Part shown: positions 6,038 through 14,944 of the stretch, piece after piece | How positions within the stretch are numbered: position 1 is the first letter of the stretch | Layout: each line of letters opens with the position of its first letter | Source of the DNA: an uncultured Bacteroidota bacterium | GTDB lineage: Bacteria > Bacteroidota > Bacteroidia > Flavobacteriales > Flavobacteriaceae | Direction of reading: 5' to 3' | NCBI GenBank assembly: GCA_903879875.1 | Contig: CAIRNC010000517.1 | Span: 1 to 18,240, forward strand | Length of the DNA stretch: 18,240 nucleotides | Translations under genes and position numbers: made by a program | Notes under the pieces: generated by a model | What the model was told of the DNA's origin: nothing | The model's database searches: none | Seen by the model: only the letters and a program-made list of their open reading frames with translations

Positions 6038-7267
6038 CTTTAGATTTTTTTCTTTTTTGATTTGTAATGGCTTCATAAATTCATAGAATTTTTCAACTAT
6101 TTCAGAAGTTGGAAACTGAGTATAATAACTTGTTACAAATGATTCAAATAATAAATTCTTAATCCCACTTGTTTTTCCTTCATAGCCAAACAAAACTCCT
6201 GCATCATAAATAGAATTCCATTGATAGACAAAATTGTAGAAATAATATTTGTTTTTTAATGTTACAGCTTTACAGAAATTGGAACAAATTATTGGTGCAT
6301 CAAATCGATGAAGTGTTTCTTCCGTTATATAAGCTAATCTTCCTGTAGACTGTACGGGGCTTCCTCCAGAAATTTCAACTATTAAATCGTGTGGATCCAA
6401 AGTTTTGAACAAATTCTTTTCTAAAATATAACGCTCTGGTGATTTTATTTCGCCTTTACCATTTAATCCGTTTATATCCGCACCTCTAACGCAATATACT
6501 TTTTGATTGTAGTTTCCTTCTTCTTGTTCTTTTCCCCAATCCCCACTTTTGTCATTGTTAATCCAGGATGATAAACTGTCAACTATCCAATCATCAGGAA
6601 TTTCTCTTTTCAATTTCTCATTCCAAACCATTTTTCCACCACTAGTTTTATAAGGTTTTCCGTTAGAATCTGGAAAATCAAATTGTACAAACCAATAATC
6701 ATAAAGCGTTTTTGCCATCGCTTCTAAATTATCATTTATTTTAGTGTTTAATTCAATTTTAGCATCTAAATCAGAAAGAACTTTGGCAATTTTTTGCTGT
6801 TCTGATTTACTTCTAAAAGAAAATTCTAAGTCTCCCAATAAGGTTAAATTCAAATTTGGTTGTGAAGATTGAGATGAAAGTTGATTAATATATTCATTTA
6901 TATTTTTTTGTGAAAAATAATAATACAAATAATCAACGTCAACTTTTAATTTATCAAGTCTAACGATACCAACTGCTTGATTTGTATTAGCTGGTAAATT
7001 TTCTTTTCTAACAATGCTTAACTTACCTAAGTATGCTCCTGCTATTGAAAATAATAAATCATCTTCCTTTAATCTTGATCTTTTTAATTTTTCGTCGGTT
7101 TCTATATCTATGTGTTGAAAAATTGAATCATCTAAATATTTATTCTGTCCGATACTTTCTGATTTAACAAAATTAATTCCACTCTTTAAAAATAAACCTC
7201 CAACAGTAGTTGGTGTAGTTCCTTTTGTAATTACTTTTGAAACATCAGATAATTTTAATTTACTCAT
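5960..7267 (-). CDS. hsdS: Type I restriction-modification specificity subunit HsdS, first copy
   Basis: This 435-aa HsdS is the specificity subunit directly coupled to the methylase. Recognition region 1 (about 1-170) begins MSKLKLSDVSKVITKGTTPT, a typical start for this family. The central conserved spacer (about 175-223) contains MAKTLYDYWFVQF and SGGKMVWNE. Recognition region 2 (about 225-405) contains KVYCVRGADINGLNGKG. The C-terminal conserved helix ends LRDWLLPMLMNGQVKVQD. The start overlaps the end of hsdM by 8 bp, which implies translational coupling. Its recognition regions show no clear similarity to those of the second hsdS, while its spacers do. It would set the active specificity in the present arrangement. 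Confidence 0.9.
   Translation of the reverse strand: MSKLKLSDVSKVITKGTTPTTVGGLFLKSGINFVKSESIGQNKYLDDSIFQHIDIETDEKLKRSRLKEDDLLFSIAGAYLGKLSIVRKENLPANTNQAVGIVRLDKLKVDVDYLYYYFSQKNINEYINQLSSQSSQPNLNLTLLGDLEFSFRSKSEQQKIAKVLSDLDAKIELNTKINDNLEAMAKTLYDYWFVQFDFPDSNGKPYKTSGGKMVWNEKLKREIPDDWIVDSLSSWINNDKSGDWGKEQEEGNYNQKVYCVRGADINGLNGKGEIKSPERYILEKNLFKTLDPHDLIVEISGGSPVQSTGRLAYITEETLHRFDAPIICSNFCKAVTLKNKYYFYNFVYQWNSIYDAGVLFGYEGKTSGIKNLLFESFVTSYYTQFPTSEIVEKFYEFMKPLQIKKEKNLKENQELASLRDWLLPMLMNGQVKVQD
6597..6743. repeat. Central direct repeat of hsdS, copy 1
   Basis: This is the partner of the repeat at 4289-4435: 147 bp, 131 positions identical, in the same orientation. It codes for the spacer between the two recognition regions. 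Confidence 0.87.
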
Positions 7268-8873
7268 ATCTTAACCCTTTCAAATTATTTTGAATTTCAA
7301 TTTCCAAAGCTTTACTTTCTTTAAAAAGTTCACTTAAATTGTTTTCAAAGGATTTCATTTTATCCTCAAATTCCTTAGGAGTGATATCTGTATATTCAAT
7401 TTTTACTTCAAAATACTGTCCGGCACTGAAGGAGTAGTTTTTTGCTTTTATTTCTTCGGCACTAATGACAACGCTAAAATCTTCTTCAGGAAGTTTTTTA
7501 TTCATTGCATCAATAATGCGTTGCTCTTCTTTTTTGCTTAGAACGGTACGTTGATTCTTGCCTTCTTTTATCGTATCACCCAGTTTAGAAGCATCTAATA
7601 AAACTATATGTTCGTTGTCGGCTTGGTTGTCTAAAAACAAAACCGATACATTGGTTCCGGTACTTGCAAAAATATTACTCGGCATGCTTACTACACCACG
7701 TAACATATTACGGCTAATCATGGCTTCGCGTATTTTCTTTTCAATACCACTTTGTGCTGTGATAAATCCAGTTGGCACAACTATGGCGGCTTTTCCTGTT
7801 TTGCTTAAACTGTACATGATGTGTTGAATAAACATTAGGTAAATTGACATTGATTCCTTTTTGGCGTTTGGTACGTTTGGTATTCCTGCAAAAAAGCGGT
7901 CTTTGAAACGATCCTTGCCTAAATCTGCCACAAAATCGGAGAAGTCTAATTTAAACGGAGGATTTGAAACGATGTAATCAAACTTTTGATCTAGATAATA
8001 AGGGTCGGCTATTGTGTTGGTTTTAATAATATTTGGGATGCTGTGCGACAAATTGTTTAACACTAAATTTAATCGCAGCATGTTAGAAGATTTTTGCGAA
8101 ATGTCTTCAGAGTAAATACTGCAGTTTTTTTCACCAATAGCATGTGCAATATTCATCAACAAGGTTCCCGAACCAGCACTTGGGTCATAACAAGTAACAC
8201 CGCTTACTTCTTCGTTAACCATAATGGCAGCCATAATTCTGGCTACTGCGTGAGGTGTATAATATTCAGCATATTTCCCTCCACTATCGCTGTTGTAATC
8301 TTTAATCAGGTATTCAAAAATAGTAGCAAAAAAATCATATTTTTCCTCAAACATGCGTTCGAAACTGAACTCTACCAACTTATTAATTAACGCTTTACAA
8401 AACGCATCACGTTGTGAACTATCTGAGATATATTGACTTAAATCGTCAAACATTTTATCTTTGGCGCCACCAAATGATTTTACCGAAAATATCTCAGCAT
8501 TTTCTATACTAATTCCTCTCAAGGTATTATCAAACAGTTGTGCAAAGTCGTCCTGTGTTTGTTTGTTCCATAAATGCGTTATGGTTTGTTCGGCGTTTAA
8601 TTGTGGAATATCTGGACCAATTAAAGCAGTTAAGAATTTGAATTCCTCACTTGATAATTGTTCTAGCGTTTCTTGAAAGTTTGCAGCTTCAGCTAATTTA
8701 GGGTTTACTTTTTTCGCTTCATATTGAAACTTATCGTTCATGAATTTGTATAGAAACACCTGGGTGATGATCTTAAATTCATTTCCATCGTTTCCTAATC
8801 CGTAGTTGGCGCAAACGCTTTTTAGGTTGTCAATTAAAGATTTTACTTGTGTAATAAAGGCAATGTCTGTCAT
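7260..8873 (-). CDS. hsdM: Type I restriction-modification DNA adenine methyltransferase HsdM
   Basis: This 537-aa methyltransferase would transfer a methyl group from S-adenosylmethionine to N6 of adenine in the target chosen by HsdS, and forms the core of the M2S and R2M2S complexes. The N-terminal helical HsdM domain is about 1-165. YYTPHAVARIM (204-214) is the usual lead into the catalytic domain, DPSAGSGTLL (230-239) is the SAM-binding motif I, and NPPF (304-307) is the catalytic motif IV of N6-adenine enzymes. The C-terminal part (about 495-537) is a helical region likely to contact HsdS. It is full length for the family. It lies 5 bp after hsdR and overlaps hsdS by 8 bp, so all three are one operon. 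Confidence 0.95.
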   Translation of the reverse strand: MTDIAFITQVKSLIDNLKSVCANYGLGNDGNEFKIITQVFLYKFMNDKFQYEAKKVNPKLAEAANFQETLEQLSSEEFKFLTALIGPDIPQLNAEQTITHLWNKQTQDDFAQLFDNTLRGISIENAEIFSVKSFGGAKDKMFDDLSQYISDSSQRDAFCKALINKLVEFSFERMFEEKYDFFATIFEYLIKDYNSDSGGKYAEYYTPHAVARIMAAIMVNEEVSGVTCYDPSAGSGTLLMNIAHAIGEKNCSIYSEDISQKSSNMLRLNLVLNNLSHSIPNIIKTNTIADPYYLDQKFDYIVSNPPFKLDFSDFVADLGKDRFKDRFFAGIPNVPNAKKESMSIYLMFIQHIMYSLSKTGKAAIVVPTGFITAQSGIEKKIREAMISRNMLRGVVSMPSNIFASTGTNVSVLFLDNQADNEHIVLLDASKLGDTIKEGKNQRTVLSKKEEQRIIDAMNKKLPEEDFSVVISAEEIKAKNYSFSAGQYFEVKIEYTDITPKEFEDKMKSFENNLSELFKESKALEIEIQNNLKGLRYE

Positions 8874-8878
8874 AATTT

Positions 8879-11800
8879 TTATCCGGCATATTGATACATA
8901 TATTCACTCACTATCATGTTATTGATTGATTGTGTTGTATCAAAATCTAATTTAATATTTTGTTTGGTGATAAATTCGTTGATGACAATTTGTAACAACT
9001 GTTTTTTGAAATAAGCTTCATTGCTTATTACATTTCTGTTGTTTAATACTTGTTCATCCGTTTGTTCTTTCACATGCATTAAAGCTTCATGCAATTGTGA
9101 TTCTCTGGCAGTTATACCGCCGTTTTCGGAAAGCCTTTTGTGGACTCTAGCGTATTTCTCATCATGTTCATATTTGGCTTTTAAAAGTGCATTTTTGCGA
9201 TTTAATTCTGTTACACGGTAATAAATAGAACGAAGCAACAGCATATTTTCACGCATATCATCTTGTGTAACCTCATCGAGATTTTTTTTCTTGAAAATTC
9301 TCTCGAGCTCTTCTTTTAAAGATATAAAACGAGGGTCTTTGGGGTCAAAGTTATGCAGTAATGCTTCTCGAGTGCGGCGTAAATCGTTTTTCAATTCATC
9401 TGCCAATATCATTTCTTCTTCTGATACTTTGGTAAACGTAAAGAAAATGTCTTCGAGTGCGGTATTCAATAAATTGGTAGCATCGGTATCATTCTGAATA
9501 CTATCAATAAGGTTGAGGTTGTCTAATCGAGCTTGCGCTACCGAAAGCAATTGATTGAGTTTGAAGAAGTCCAGTTTTTGCAACAAGTCTTCATGATCTC
9601 CTAATCGGATGATGTTCTTTAATTCTTTGGCATTACGTAACGCTTTGATAATTGCTAATAAATCCTTTTTATCTTTAATTTCATTGATTTGTAAACTAAA
9701 GTTCTCGGCATTTTTGATGTCAAAATGAAATAAATACTCTTTAATTTCGGCAATATCTTGATTTATTTCTTCTTTCGATTTGAATAAGTTGCTGTAATGC
9801 TGCATTTCGTCACCTAACTCCGCTTGTAATTCATCAAAATACATGCGGTTTGTTTTGTCAAATGCTGCTGAAATATCTGCAAAATCAACTACATAGCCGT
9901 ATTGGTATTTTTTATATGGACGGTTAACGCGCGTAAGGGTTTGTAATAAATTGTGGTCTTTTATGACCCTTGCCAAATACAATTTTTTCAATCGCTTGGC
10001 GTCAAAACCAGTTAACAACATATTGAACACAAACAACAAGTCAACATCACCTTTTTTGAATCCTGAAATTAAATCCTTGCGAATGTCTTTGTCATTAACA
10101 TCATGCAATATTAAAGCTGCTTTTAGGGTTGTAGCTGTTCCATAGGGTTCTTTAGGTTCTGCTGCACTATTTATTGTAGTGGTTTCTTGAACACCATACA
10201 ATTCTTCAAAATAACGAAACAGTTCTTTGGCTTGTTCGGCTGAATCACAAACTACCATACCACCAAGGGAATTGTCGCGCTCTTGCTTTTTAAAGTTTAG
10301 TAAATCCTTTACTATATAATCTAGCAAAGGTTCTACGTATTTGGGATGCGCATATACTTGCGCTTTTTTGATTCCACCTTCTAACACATCAATCTGAGAA
10401 AGGATCTCTTGCATTTGCATTTTGTAGGTAGTATCTATTTCTTCTCTAATCAATCGCAATGTATAACCGTCAGCAATTGACTGATTGTAATAGTACTTGT
10501 GTATATAGTCTCCAAACAAGGTTTTAGAATCAAATTCTTTTATTACATCACGAAGTAAAGGCGTTCCTGTTAAAGCAATTTTTACAGCGCTTTTGTCGGA
10601 ATTAACCAAGTTTGCCAGGTAGTTTCCTTTCGGATTATAACTTCGGTGTGCTTCATCTAGAAAGTAAATACGTTGTATGTTGATGTCATAATCTAAAGCC
10701 TTGGTTACAATAGCTTCTTCAGTGAATTTTTGAATATTGATTACTGTAATTTCGCTTTCTCCACTATGATTGTGAATAGCACTTACTTTTTTAATATCAT
10801 TCAAGAATTCTAATCTTGAATTTACTTTGTTGACTTTTAATCCACGATTAGAAAATTCAGTAGTGGCTTGAATGGCTAAATCGATACGGTCTACAATAAA
10901 ATAAAACTTTGGTATGATGTTCTTCTTTTGGTAGTAATCGGTTAGGTATTTTACATTGTAATATGCCAAAGCCGTTTTACCGGAACCTTGTGTATGCCAA
11001 ATGATGCCCTTGTTGACACCTTCTTCTAATTTTTTACTAATAGCTTTAGTAGCAAACAACTGCGGATAACGCATGATGTGTTTTTGTAAATCTGATTTGC
11101 CCTCTTTCTCTTCCTCTACATAAGCCAAAGCAAATTTTAAAATAAAAGCCAATCTTTCCTTATTCACTAAAGATGTTAAGATTCTATTTGTTGGCGTGTT
11201 ATAATGTTTGTTAGTAGCAAATTCATCAGCATATTTGATAGCCGTAAGATGATTGTCTTTTAGAACAAGATTTTCCAAATTTTCATTTTCAGCAAGTAGC
11301 ATCTGGTTTAAATCAAATAGTTCTTGTTCTCTGAAATAATTAAAATTCAAATCATGGTAAGCACTTGTGGCATAATAAGCTCCTTGGATAGGCTCAATAA
11401 CACCATTTTCATATTCCATGTTATTGGAAAAAATCATTAACTGGGTGATGTTGGCAAAACGCTTGAACTTTCTGTTTTTAAAACGATCGTTTATTCTCTT
11501 GCGTTCGGCTAAAATGCCGTCTTTATTATTTGGTTTTTTAACTTCAATAAACACTAAAGGAATTCCATTTATTAAAACTGTGATATCAGGTCGAAATTCT
11601 TCGTCTCCGTTTTTACATGTCAATTCAGTTGTAACATGAAAAGAATTATTACTAAAATCAGCAAAGTCAATTAATTTAATTCCTGAAGTAGCTGTAAGCG
11701 ATTTATAAAAATCACGTCCTAAATCGTCATAATCTAGTTGTAATGTAATTTCATCCAGCAGCCTGTTAAATTCATTATCTTGAATATTAGGATTAATTCT

Positions 11801-11944
11801 GCGAATACTTTCTTTAAATAACTTAGGGAATATATTTGTTTCCTCAATTCTATGCTGTTCATTCCTTGGAATATAAGTATAGCCCAAACGAATAAGATGT
11901 AGAATAGCGGGTATTTTAACACGAGAATCTTCGTTGAAAGCCAT
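8879..11944 (-). CDS. hsdR: Type I restriction endonuclease subunit HsdR
   Basis: This 1021-aa subunit pulls DNA with ATP and cuts it far from unmethylated target sites. The N-terminal PD-(D/E)XK nuclease shows D120 in FRPDITV and E134-x-K136 in FIEVKKP. The superfamily 2 helicase follows: Walker A TQGSGKTA (318-325), DEAH (430-433), TGTP (459-462), and later LLTGFDAKRL and LLQTLTRVNRP for motifs V and VI. The C-terminal third is a helical region used for binding HsdM. Length and motif order are normal, with no frameshift. It is the first gene of the operon on the minus strand; the promoter should be in the 733-bp gap before it, but I could not find a clear one. Confidence 0.95.
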   Translation of the reverse strand: MAFNEDSRVKIPAILHLIRLGYTYIPRNEQHRIEETNIFPKLFKESIRRINPNIQDNEFNRLLDEITLQLDYDDLGRDFYKSLTATSGIKLIDFADFSNNSFHVTTELTCKNGDEEFRPDITVLINGIPLVFIEVKKPNNKDGILAERKRINDRFKNRKFKRFANITQLMIFSNNMEYENGVIEPIQGAYYATSAYHDLNFNYFREQELFDLNQMLLAENENLENLVLKDNHLTAIKYADEFATNKHYNTPTNRILTSLVNKERLAFILKFALAYVEEEKEGKSDLQKHIMRYPQLFATKAISKKLEEGVNKGIIWHTQGSGKTALAYYNVKYLTDYYQKKNIIPKFYFIVDRIDLAIQATTEFSNRGLKVNKVNSRLEFLNDIKKVSAIHNHSGESEITVINIQKFTEEAIVTKALDYDINIQRIYFLDEAHRSYNPKGNYLANLVNSDKSAVKIALTGTPLLRDVIKEFDSKTLFGDYIHKYYYNQSIADGYTLRLIREEIDTTYKMQMQEILSQIDVLEGGIKKAQVYAHPKYVEPLLDYIVKDLLNFKKQERDNSLGGMVVCDSAEQAKELFRYFEELYGVQETTTINSAAEPKEPYGTATTLKAALILHDVNDKDIRKDLISGFKKGDVDLLFVFNMLLTGFDAKRLKKLYLARVIKDHNLLQTLTRVNRPYKKYQYGYVVDFADISAAFDKTNRMYFDELQAELGDEMQHYSNLFKSKEEINQDIAEIKEYLFHFDIKNAENFSLQINEIKDKKDLLAIIKALRNAKELKNIIRLGDHEDLLQKLDFFKLNQLLSVAQARLDNLNLIDSIQNDTDATNLLNTALEDIFFTFTKVSEEEMILADELKNDLRRTREALLHNFDPKDPRFISLKEELERIFKKKNLDEVTQDDMRENMLLLRSIYYRVTELNRKNALLKAKYEHDEKYARVHKRLSENGGITARESQLHEALMHVKEQTDEQVLNNRNVISNEAYFKKQLLQIVINEFITKQNIKLDFDTTQSINNMIVSEYMYQYAG

Positions 11945-12677
11945 TTATGAAATGATTTAGTATCAAATAAAAAGTTAAAAGTAATAGTTTTTAAATGAAT
12001 AACCTATTCAAAAAATGAACTGCTATTTTTCCTATCAATTCAACTTCGTTCTTGTTTTCTACTTTTAGTTGATTTATACATGTTTTAATTTGTAATTATC
12101 TATCTTCTAATCAAAATTTTAAAACGTTCTCCACGGATTAAAGGATGAATGTACCTTGCTAAAATTTCTTCTACAATTGCTCTTTTTTGTGTAAGTTAAT
12201 TGTATTGCAGATTGCGATATGCAATATATGATTTTTATTCCTTTAGTTTTGTGCCAAATATGGTAACTAATTGGGACAAAATTTAAGGTATTTTGTTTGC
12301 GATTGACTACGGATTGTGTAGTGTTTCGCAACTGGTTAATTACTCTTTAGGTTTGTGAACGTGTGGTTTTAAAGTAGGGTGTTTGGGTTTTTAAAATTAA
12401 TTGAACTCGTATTACTACGTCAGTTCGCTAAAGCTCGTGTGCAAAACCGAGTTATCGTTTTTTTTTTAATAAACCCCGAAGATGCTTAAGAGTAAACTAA
12501 TAAAAATCATCAAACGTTTTCAATATTTATAAAGCAAAACAGACGTATTGGGCAAAGCTTTAATGAATATGACACTTGTTGAAATAGATGTTTTTTGGAA
12601 CTAATCGTAGACATTATAAAACAACAATTTTTAGTTGCTTTTAAGTACAATTCTTTGTTGGCTAATGAATTATAGTT
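11945..12677. other. Intergenic region of 733 bp between hsdR and the nucleotidyltransferase pair
   Basis: No supported gene was found. It must hold the hsdR promoter, but no full TTG/TAnnTTTG pair stands out. Visible items are an inverted repeat ATTGC-GATAT-GCAAT (12211-12225), nested with TATTGC (12203-12208) and GCAATA (12221-12226), which could be a regulator site; a run of T at 12458-12467; and a weak hairpin at 12618-12642. A 70-codon minus-strand frame at 12119-12331 has a composition that does not look coding. The region may hold remnants of older inserts. Confidence 0.5.
12618..12642 (-). terminator. Weak terminator-like hairpin after the 305-aa gene
   Basis: On the minus strand AAAAGCAAC pairs with GTTGTTTT (one bulged G) across an 8-nt loop, with the right arm ending in a T-tract. 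It lies about 36 bp after the stop of the 305-aa gene. Confidence 0.35.
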
Positions 12678-13595
12678 TTAGTTCAGATGTGGTTCTGAAA
12701 TTTCCATTAGTTCATAAGCGACACGCTCTTTCCCAGAAATAAAATGAGTGTCTGATTTTTTAAGATGTATTGTGCACTGCTTATTAAGAAAATTTAAATT
12801 ATAATCAATAACTGTTTCTTCTGATAAATCAGGACTTATAAACCCAGATATTTTATATCCATTTTCATCAGTAATTTCAAATTTTCCAGAATCTAATAAT
12901 ATCCCTCTCAACAGACCATTGATAAAAAAATCTGAATCTTCATTTGATGCTGCGTTGACCCTCTCAAATCCTTGATGAATTTTTTCTTCACTAATTTCAA
13001 TACTTGTTGAACCAGTTTCAATTTTTAGCATCGAATGTTCTTCATCAATCTCTTTAAGGAACGCTTTTAAATTATTTAAGTTTCTTACAGGAGTTTTTTC
13101 AATAATTTCTTCAAAAGCAGCATTACTAATTGTCGCAGCATTTATTAACTCTGCTACATTTCCAATTGCCTCTGCTACATCTTGCTCTGCAAAAATATCG
13201 CTCGTTTCAATTTGAGATAACTCAACGCCAAACGAGCCTGTTGGTAAAGCGGTTAAATAAAGTTCAGAATTGACTGAATACTTTGTTTTGCCTCTTTTAC
13301 CTACATGTCCAAATCTAACAAGTGCAGTTTGTGTTTTGACTAATTCTTGAAAAGGTTTTAGAGCATTACTTAAAAATTTAGCTTTAATTCCTATGGAACC
13401 TTTAACTGCTTTTCCGCTAAATAAAAGTATAATTTTTGCTTCAGAATAATTATCGGGAATTTTTGATAATTCTTCTCTCAAACTATTTAGTTTGTTTTTT
13501 AAACTAATAGACATAATAGGATGGTCACTGGCGAGATTTAATAAACGTTCAGTGTCAAGTATTTGTGCTTTTATTTGATTTCCCCTGTTTATCAT
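12678..13595 (-). CDS. Unrecognised 305-aa partner of the nucleotidyltransferase-like gene
   Basis: I do not recognise this family. The protein starts with a helical, probably coiled-coil stretch (about 1-50, with SLKNKLNSLREELSKI). A mixed alpha/beta region follows with IILLFSGKAVKGSIGIKA (55-72) and YLTALPTGSFGVEL (117-130). Next come a helical middle (about 139-195) and a beta-rich C-terminal region with GYKISGFISPD. There is no signal peptide, membrane segment, cysteine cluster or obvious nuclease or NTPase motif. Its ATG overlaps the stop of the preceding nucleotidyltransferase-like gene (ATGA, 13592-13595), which ties the two together as a two-gene unit. By analogy with other such pairs it could be an antitoxin, a sensor or the target-facing part of a defence module; this is inference. 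Confidence 0.75.
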   Translation of the reverse strand: MINRGNQIKAQILDTERLLNLASDHPIMSISLKNKLNSLREELSKIPDNYSEAKIILLFSGKAVKGSIGIKAKFLSNALKPFQELVKTQTALVRFGHVGKRGKTKYSVNSELYLTALPTGSFGVELSQIETSDIFAEQDVAEAIGNVAELINAATISNAAFEEIIEKTPVRNLNNLKAFLKEIDEEHSMLKIETGSTSIEISEEKIHQGFERVNAASNEDSDFFINGLLRGILLDSGKFEITDENGYKISGFISPDLSEETVIDYNLNFLNKQCTIHLKKSDTHFISGKERVAYELMEISEPHLN

Positions 13596-14146
13596 ATCAC
13601 TAAATTACTTAAAAAATTCCATGCATTTGAGTCTATGTGTGGGGTATTTAATTCAATTCTAATTATCCCTTTCCAAACACTCAAACGATTATGTGAAAAT
13701 AATTGTATCCAATATCGTGTAGATTCTACTGTAAATTCTGGACGAAATGCATAGTCAACTGGATAATGGTCTAATTTAAAATTTTGCTTAGAAATGTTAA
13801 AATCTATGAAATCTGGAAATGACTGTTGAATTGTACTAGATTGTTGTTGACTTAAGTTTTTATAAAATGTAACGATATCCAAATCGCGAGGCGCACGACC
13901 TTCTGTGACTTCAATATTTTCTATAAAACTTCCATCGAGCCATTGAAAACCTTCGACGACTCCGAAATTTTGCAACTGCTCTCGAAATTTAATAAGCCCT
14001 TTTAAAATTTCTACTCGTTCTTTTGATGTTGCAAAGTGCATACAAAACTCTAAAGTATCAGAGATATAAGGACTTAATTGTGTCATTTCAGTCGGATCAC
14101 CTATATGAGGCGGAGTGACATGATTATGATCAAAGTTTGGTATCAT
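13592..14146 (-). CDS. DUF6932-like nucleotidyltransferase-fold protein
   Basis: This 184-aa protein has the pattern of a minimal nucleotidyltransferase. LDGSF (70-74) gives the Gly-Ser of the fold, APRDLDIVTFY (85-95) gives the D88-x-D90 metal pair, and a third acid is probably D131 in YPVDYAF or D126. The C-terminal FSHNRLSVWKGIIRIEL (150-166) matches the ending I associate with DUF6932 proteins. Such enzymes can move a nucleotide from an NTP onto RNA, protein or a small molecule; the substrate here is unknown. It is coupled by a 4-bp overlap to the downstream 305-aa gene. A promoter with a good -7 box lies 20 bp upstream. The pair may be a toxin-antitoxin or antiphage unit, by analogy with other nucleotidyltransferase pairs in defence islands. 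Confidence 0.7.
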   Translation of the reverse strand: MIPNFDHNHVTPPHIGDPTEMTQLSPYISDTLEFCMHFATSKERVEILKGLIKFREQLQNFGVVEGFQWLDGSFIENIEVTEGRAPRDLDIVTFYKNLSQQQSSTIQQSFPDFIDFNISKQNFKLDHYPVDYAFRPEFTVESTRYWIQLFSHNRLSVWKGIIRIELNTPHIDSNAWNFLSNLVI

Positions 14147-14165
14147 TTAGATTCTGTAAAGTTAG

Positions 14166-14193
14166 CAAATATATTGAAAATATCTAATTATAA
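14166..14193 (-). promoter_or_regulatory. Candidate Bacteroidetes promoter of the nucleotidyltransferase pair
   Basis: On the minus strand TATATTTG (14173-14166) matches the TAnnTTTG -7 box. A TTA 17 bp further upstream (14193-14191) is close to the TTG -33 element. The box ends 19 bp before the ATG, leaving a very short leader. Confidence 0.45.
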
Positions 14194-14275
14194 CTGAAAC
14201 GCGTAAAATACTTTCAGCTAATTAATATCATCAATTCTATATAGCATTTTAAATTTTGGTAGTATTTTATTGATT

Positions 14276-14416
14276 CTATTTTTTTGGTGTTGATTTCGAT
14301 GGTTTTAACGATGGGGTGTTGCCATGAGTTCCTTTGTTGTCACGTTGACGTTGATCAGGTTTTCCTGTGGATGTTGCTATTCTTTTTGGTCCTGGTTTGA
14401 TTGCTTTTGTGTTCAT
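14276..14416 (-). CDS. Small basic ORF (46 aa), Lys/Pro/Thr-rich
   Basis: An ATG at 14416 opens 46 codons to a TAG at 14278-14276. The product, starting MNTKAIKPGPKRIATSTGK and ending KPSKSTPKK, is very basic, has no hydrophobic core, and is rich in Lys, Pro, Thr and Gly. It looks unstructured and possibly nucleic-acid-binding. Its composition resembles that of the GTPGDGH protein at 730-903, although I see no clear alignment. Its local GC content is a little higher than the surrounding spacer, which supports coding. It follows the 4-fold beta flower gene by 85 bp on the same strand. I know of no family for it. Confidence 0.4.
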   Translation of the reverse strand: MNTKAIKPGPKRIATSTGKPDQRQRDNKGTHGNTPSLKPSKSTPKK

Positions 14417-14501
14417 GCGTTTTTTATTTGATTATATTTTTTTGTTTTTTTGCATGCGATGGGACTCGCGCGGTAAGGATGTTTTTTTCAAAATATTGAG
14501 T

Positions 14502-14870
14502 TTACTGATTTACCCAAGCACTAAAAGTTAAAACCGACCAACCTCCAACAGGAGTCACGGGTTTTACTGGTTTTACTGGATTGACAGGTTTTACTGGTTT
14601 TACTGGAGTCACAGCTTTAACAGCTCGAACTGGAGTCACAGGTGTTACGGAACCTTGTACTATTTGCCCAATACTCCATGCAACGACTTTTCCATTCCTA
14701 TCTAAACAATTATAACCATTCACTGGTCCGCACCAATTTCCAGTTTTAGCTGACCATGCATGTCCATTCCTAATATATGCAACCCAATTCATATTAGTGT
14801 CAAAAATATGTTCATGATTATCATTCATCCATCCAACTAATTCTGAATCTTTGTTAAATAATGGTTTCAT
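14502..14870 (-). CDS. 4-fold beta flower domain protein with Val-Pro repeat tail
   Basis: The first 72 residues match what I know as the 4-fold beta flower domain: short repeated strands with LVGWMNDNHEHIFD, NWVAYIRNGHAWS, GNWCGPVNGYNCLDRNG and KVVAWSIG, rich in Gly, Trp and Asn. The exact role of the domain is not established to my knowledge. Residues 75-108 are a low-complexity linker of V-x-P triplets (VTPV, VKPV, VNPV), and the end GGWSVLTFSAWVNQ is a short Trp-containing peptide that may be a docking tail. There is no signal peptide. The gene lies 147 bp after the SLATT gene on the same strand, so it may share the transcript or be an independent insert. Confidence 0.7.
   Translation of the reverse strand: MKPLFNKDSELVGWMNDNHEHIFDTNMNWVAYIRNGHAWSAKTGNWCGPVNGYNCLDRNGKVVAWSIGQIVQGSVTPVTPVRAVKAVTPVKPVKPVNPVKPVKPVTPVGGWSVLTFSAWVNQ
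14547..14648. repeat. In-frame tandem repeat coding the V-x-P linker
   Basis: This is a run of roughly 9-bp units (GGTTTTACT and variants on the plus strand) that encodes repeated three-residue Val-x-Pro units. The unit length is a multiple of three, so copy-number changes would lengthen or shorten the linker without breaking the frame. Confidence 0.75.
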
Positions 14871-14944
14871 TTCTATTTCAATTTTAGTGTTAGTATAGTA
14901 AGCTTGCTGCTAACTATTAAATATCATTAATGCTATAAAACTTT

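Noticed and set aside
12119..12331. 70-codon minus-strand frame in the gap before hsdR
   Set aside because: Its composition does not look like a folded protein, and it has no family resemblance and no supporting signals.
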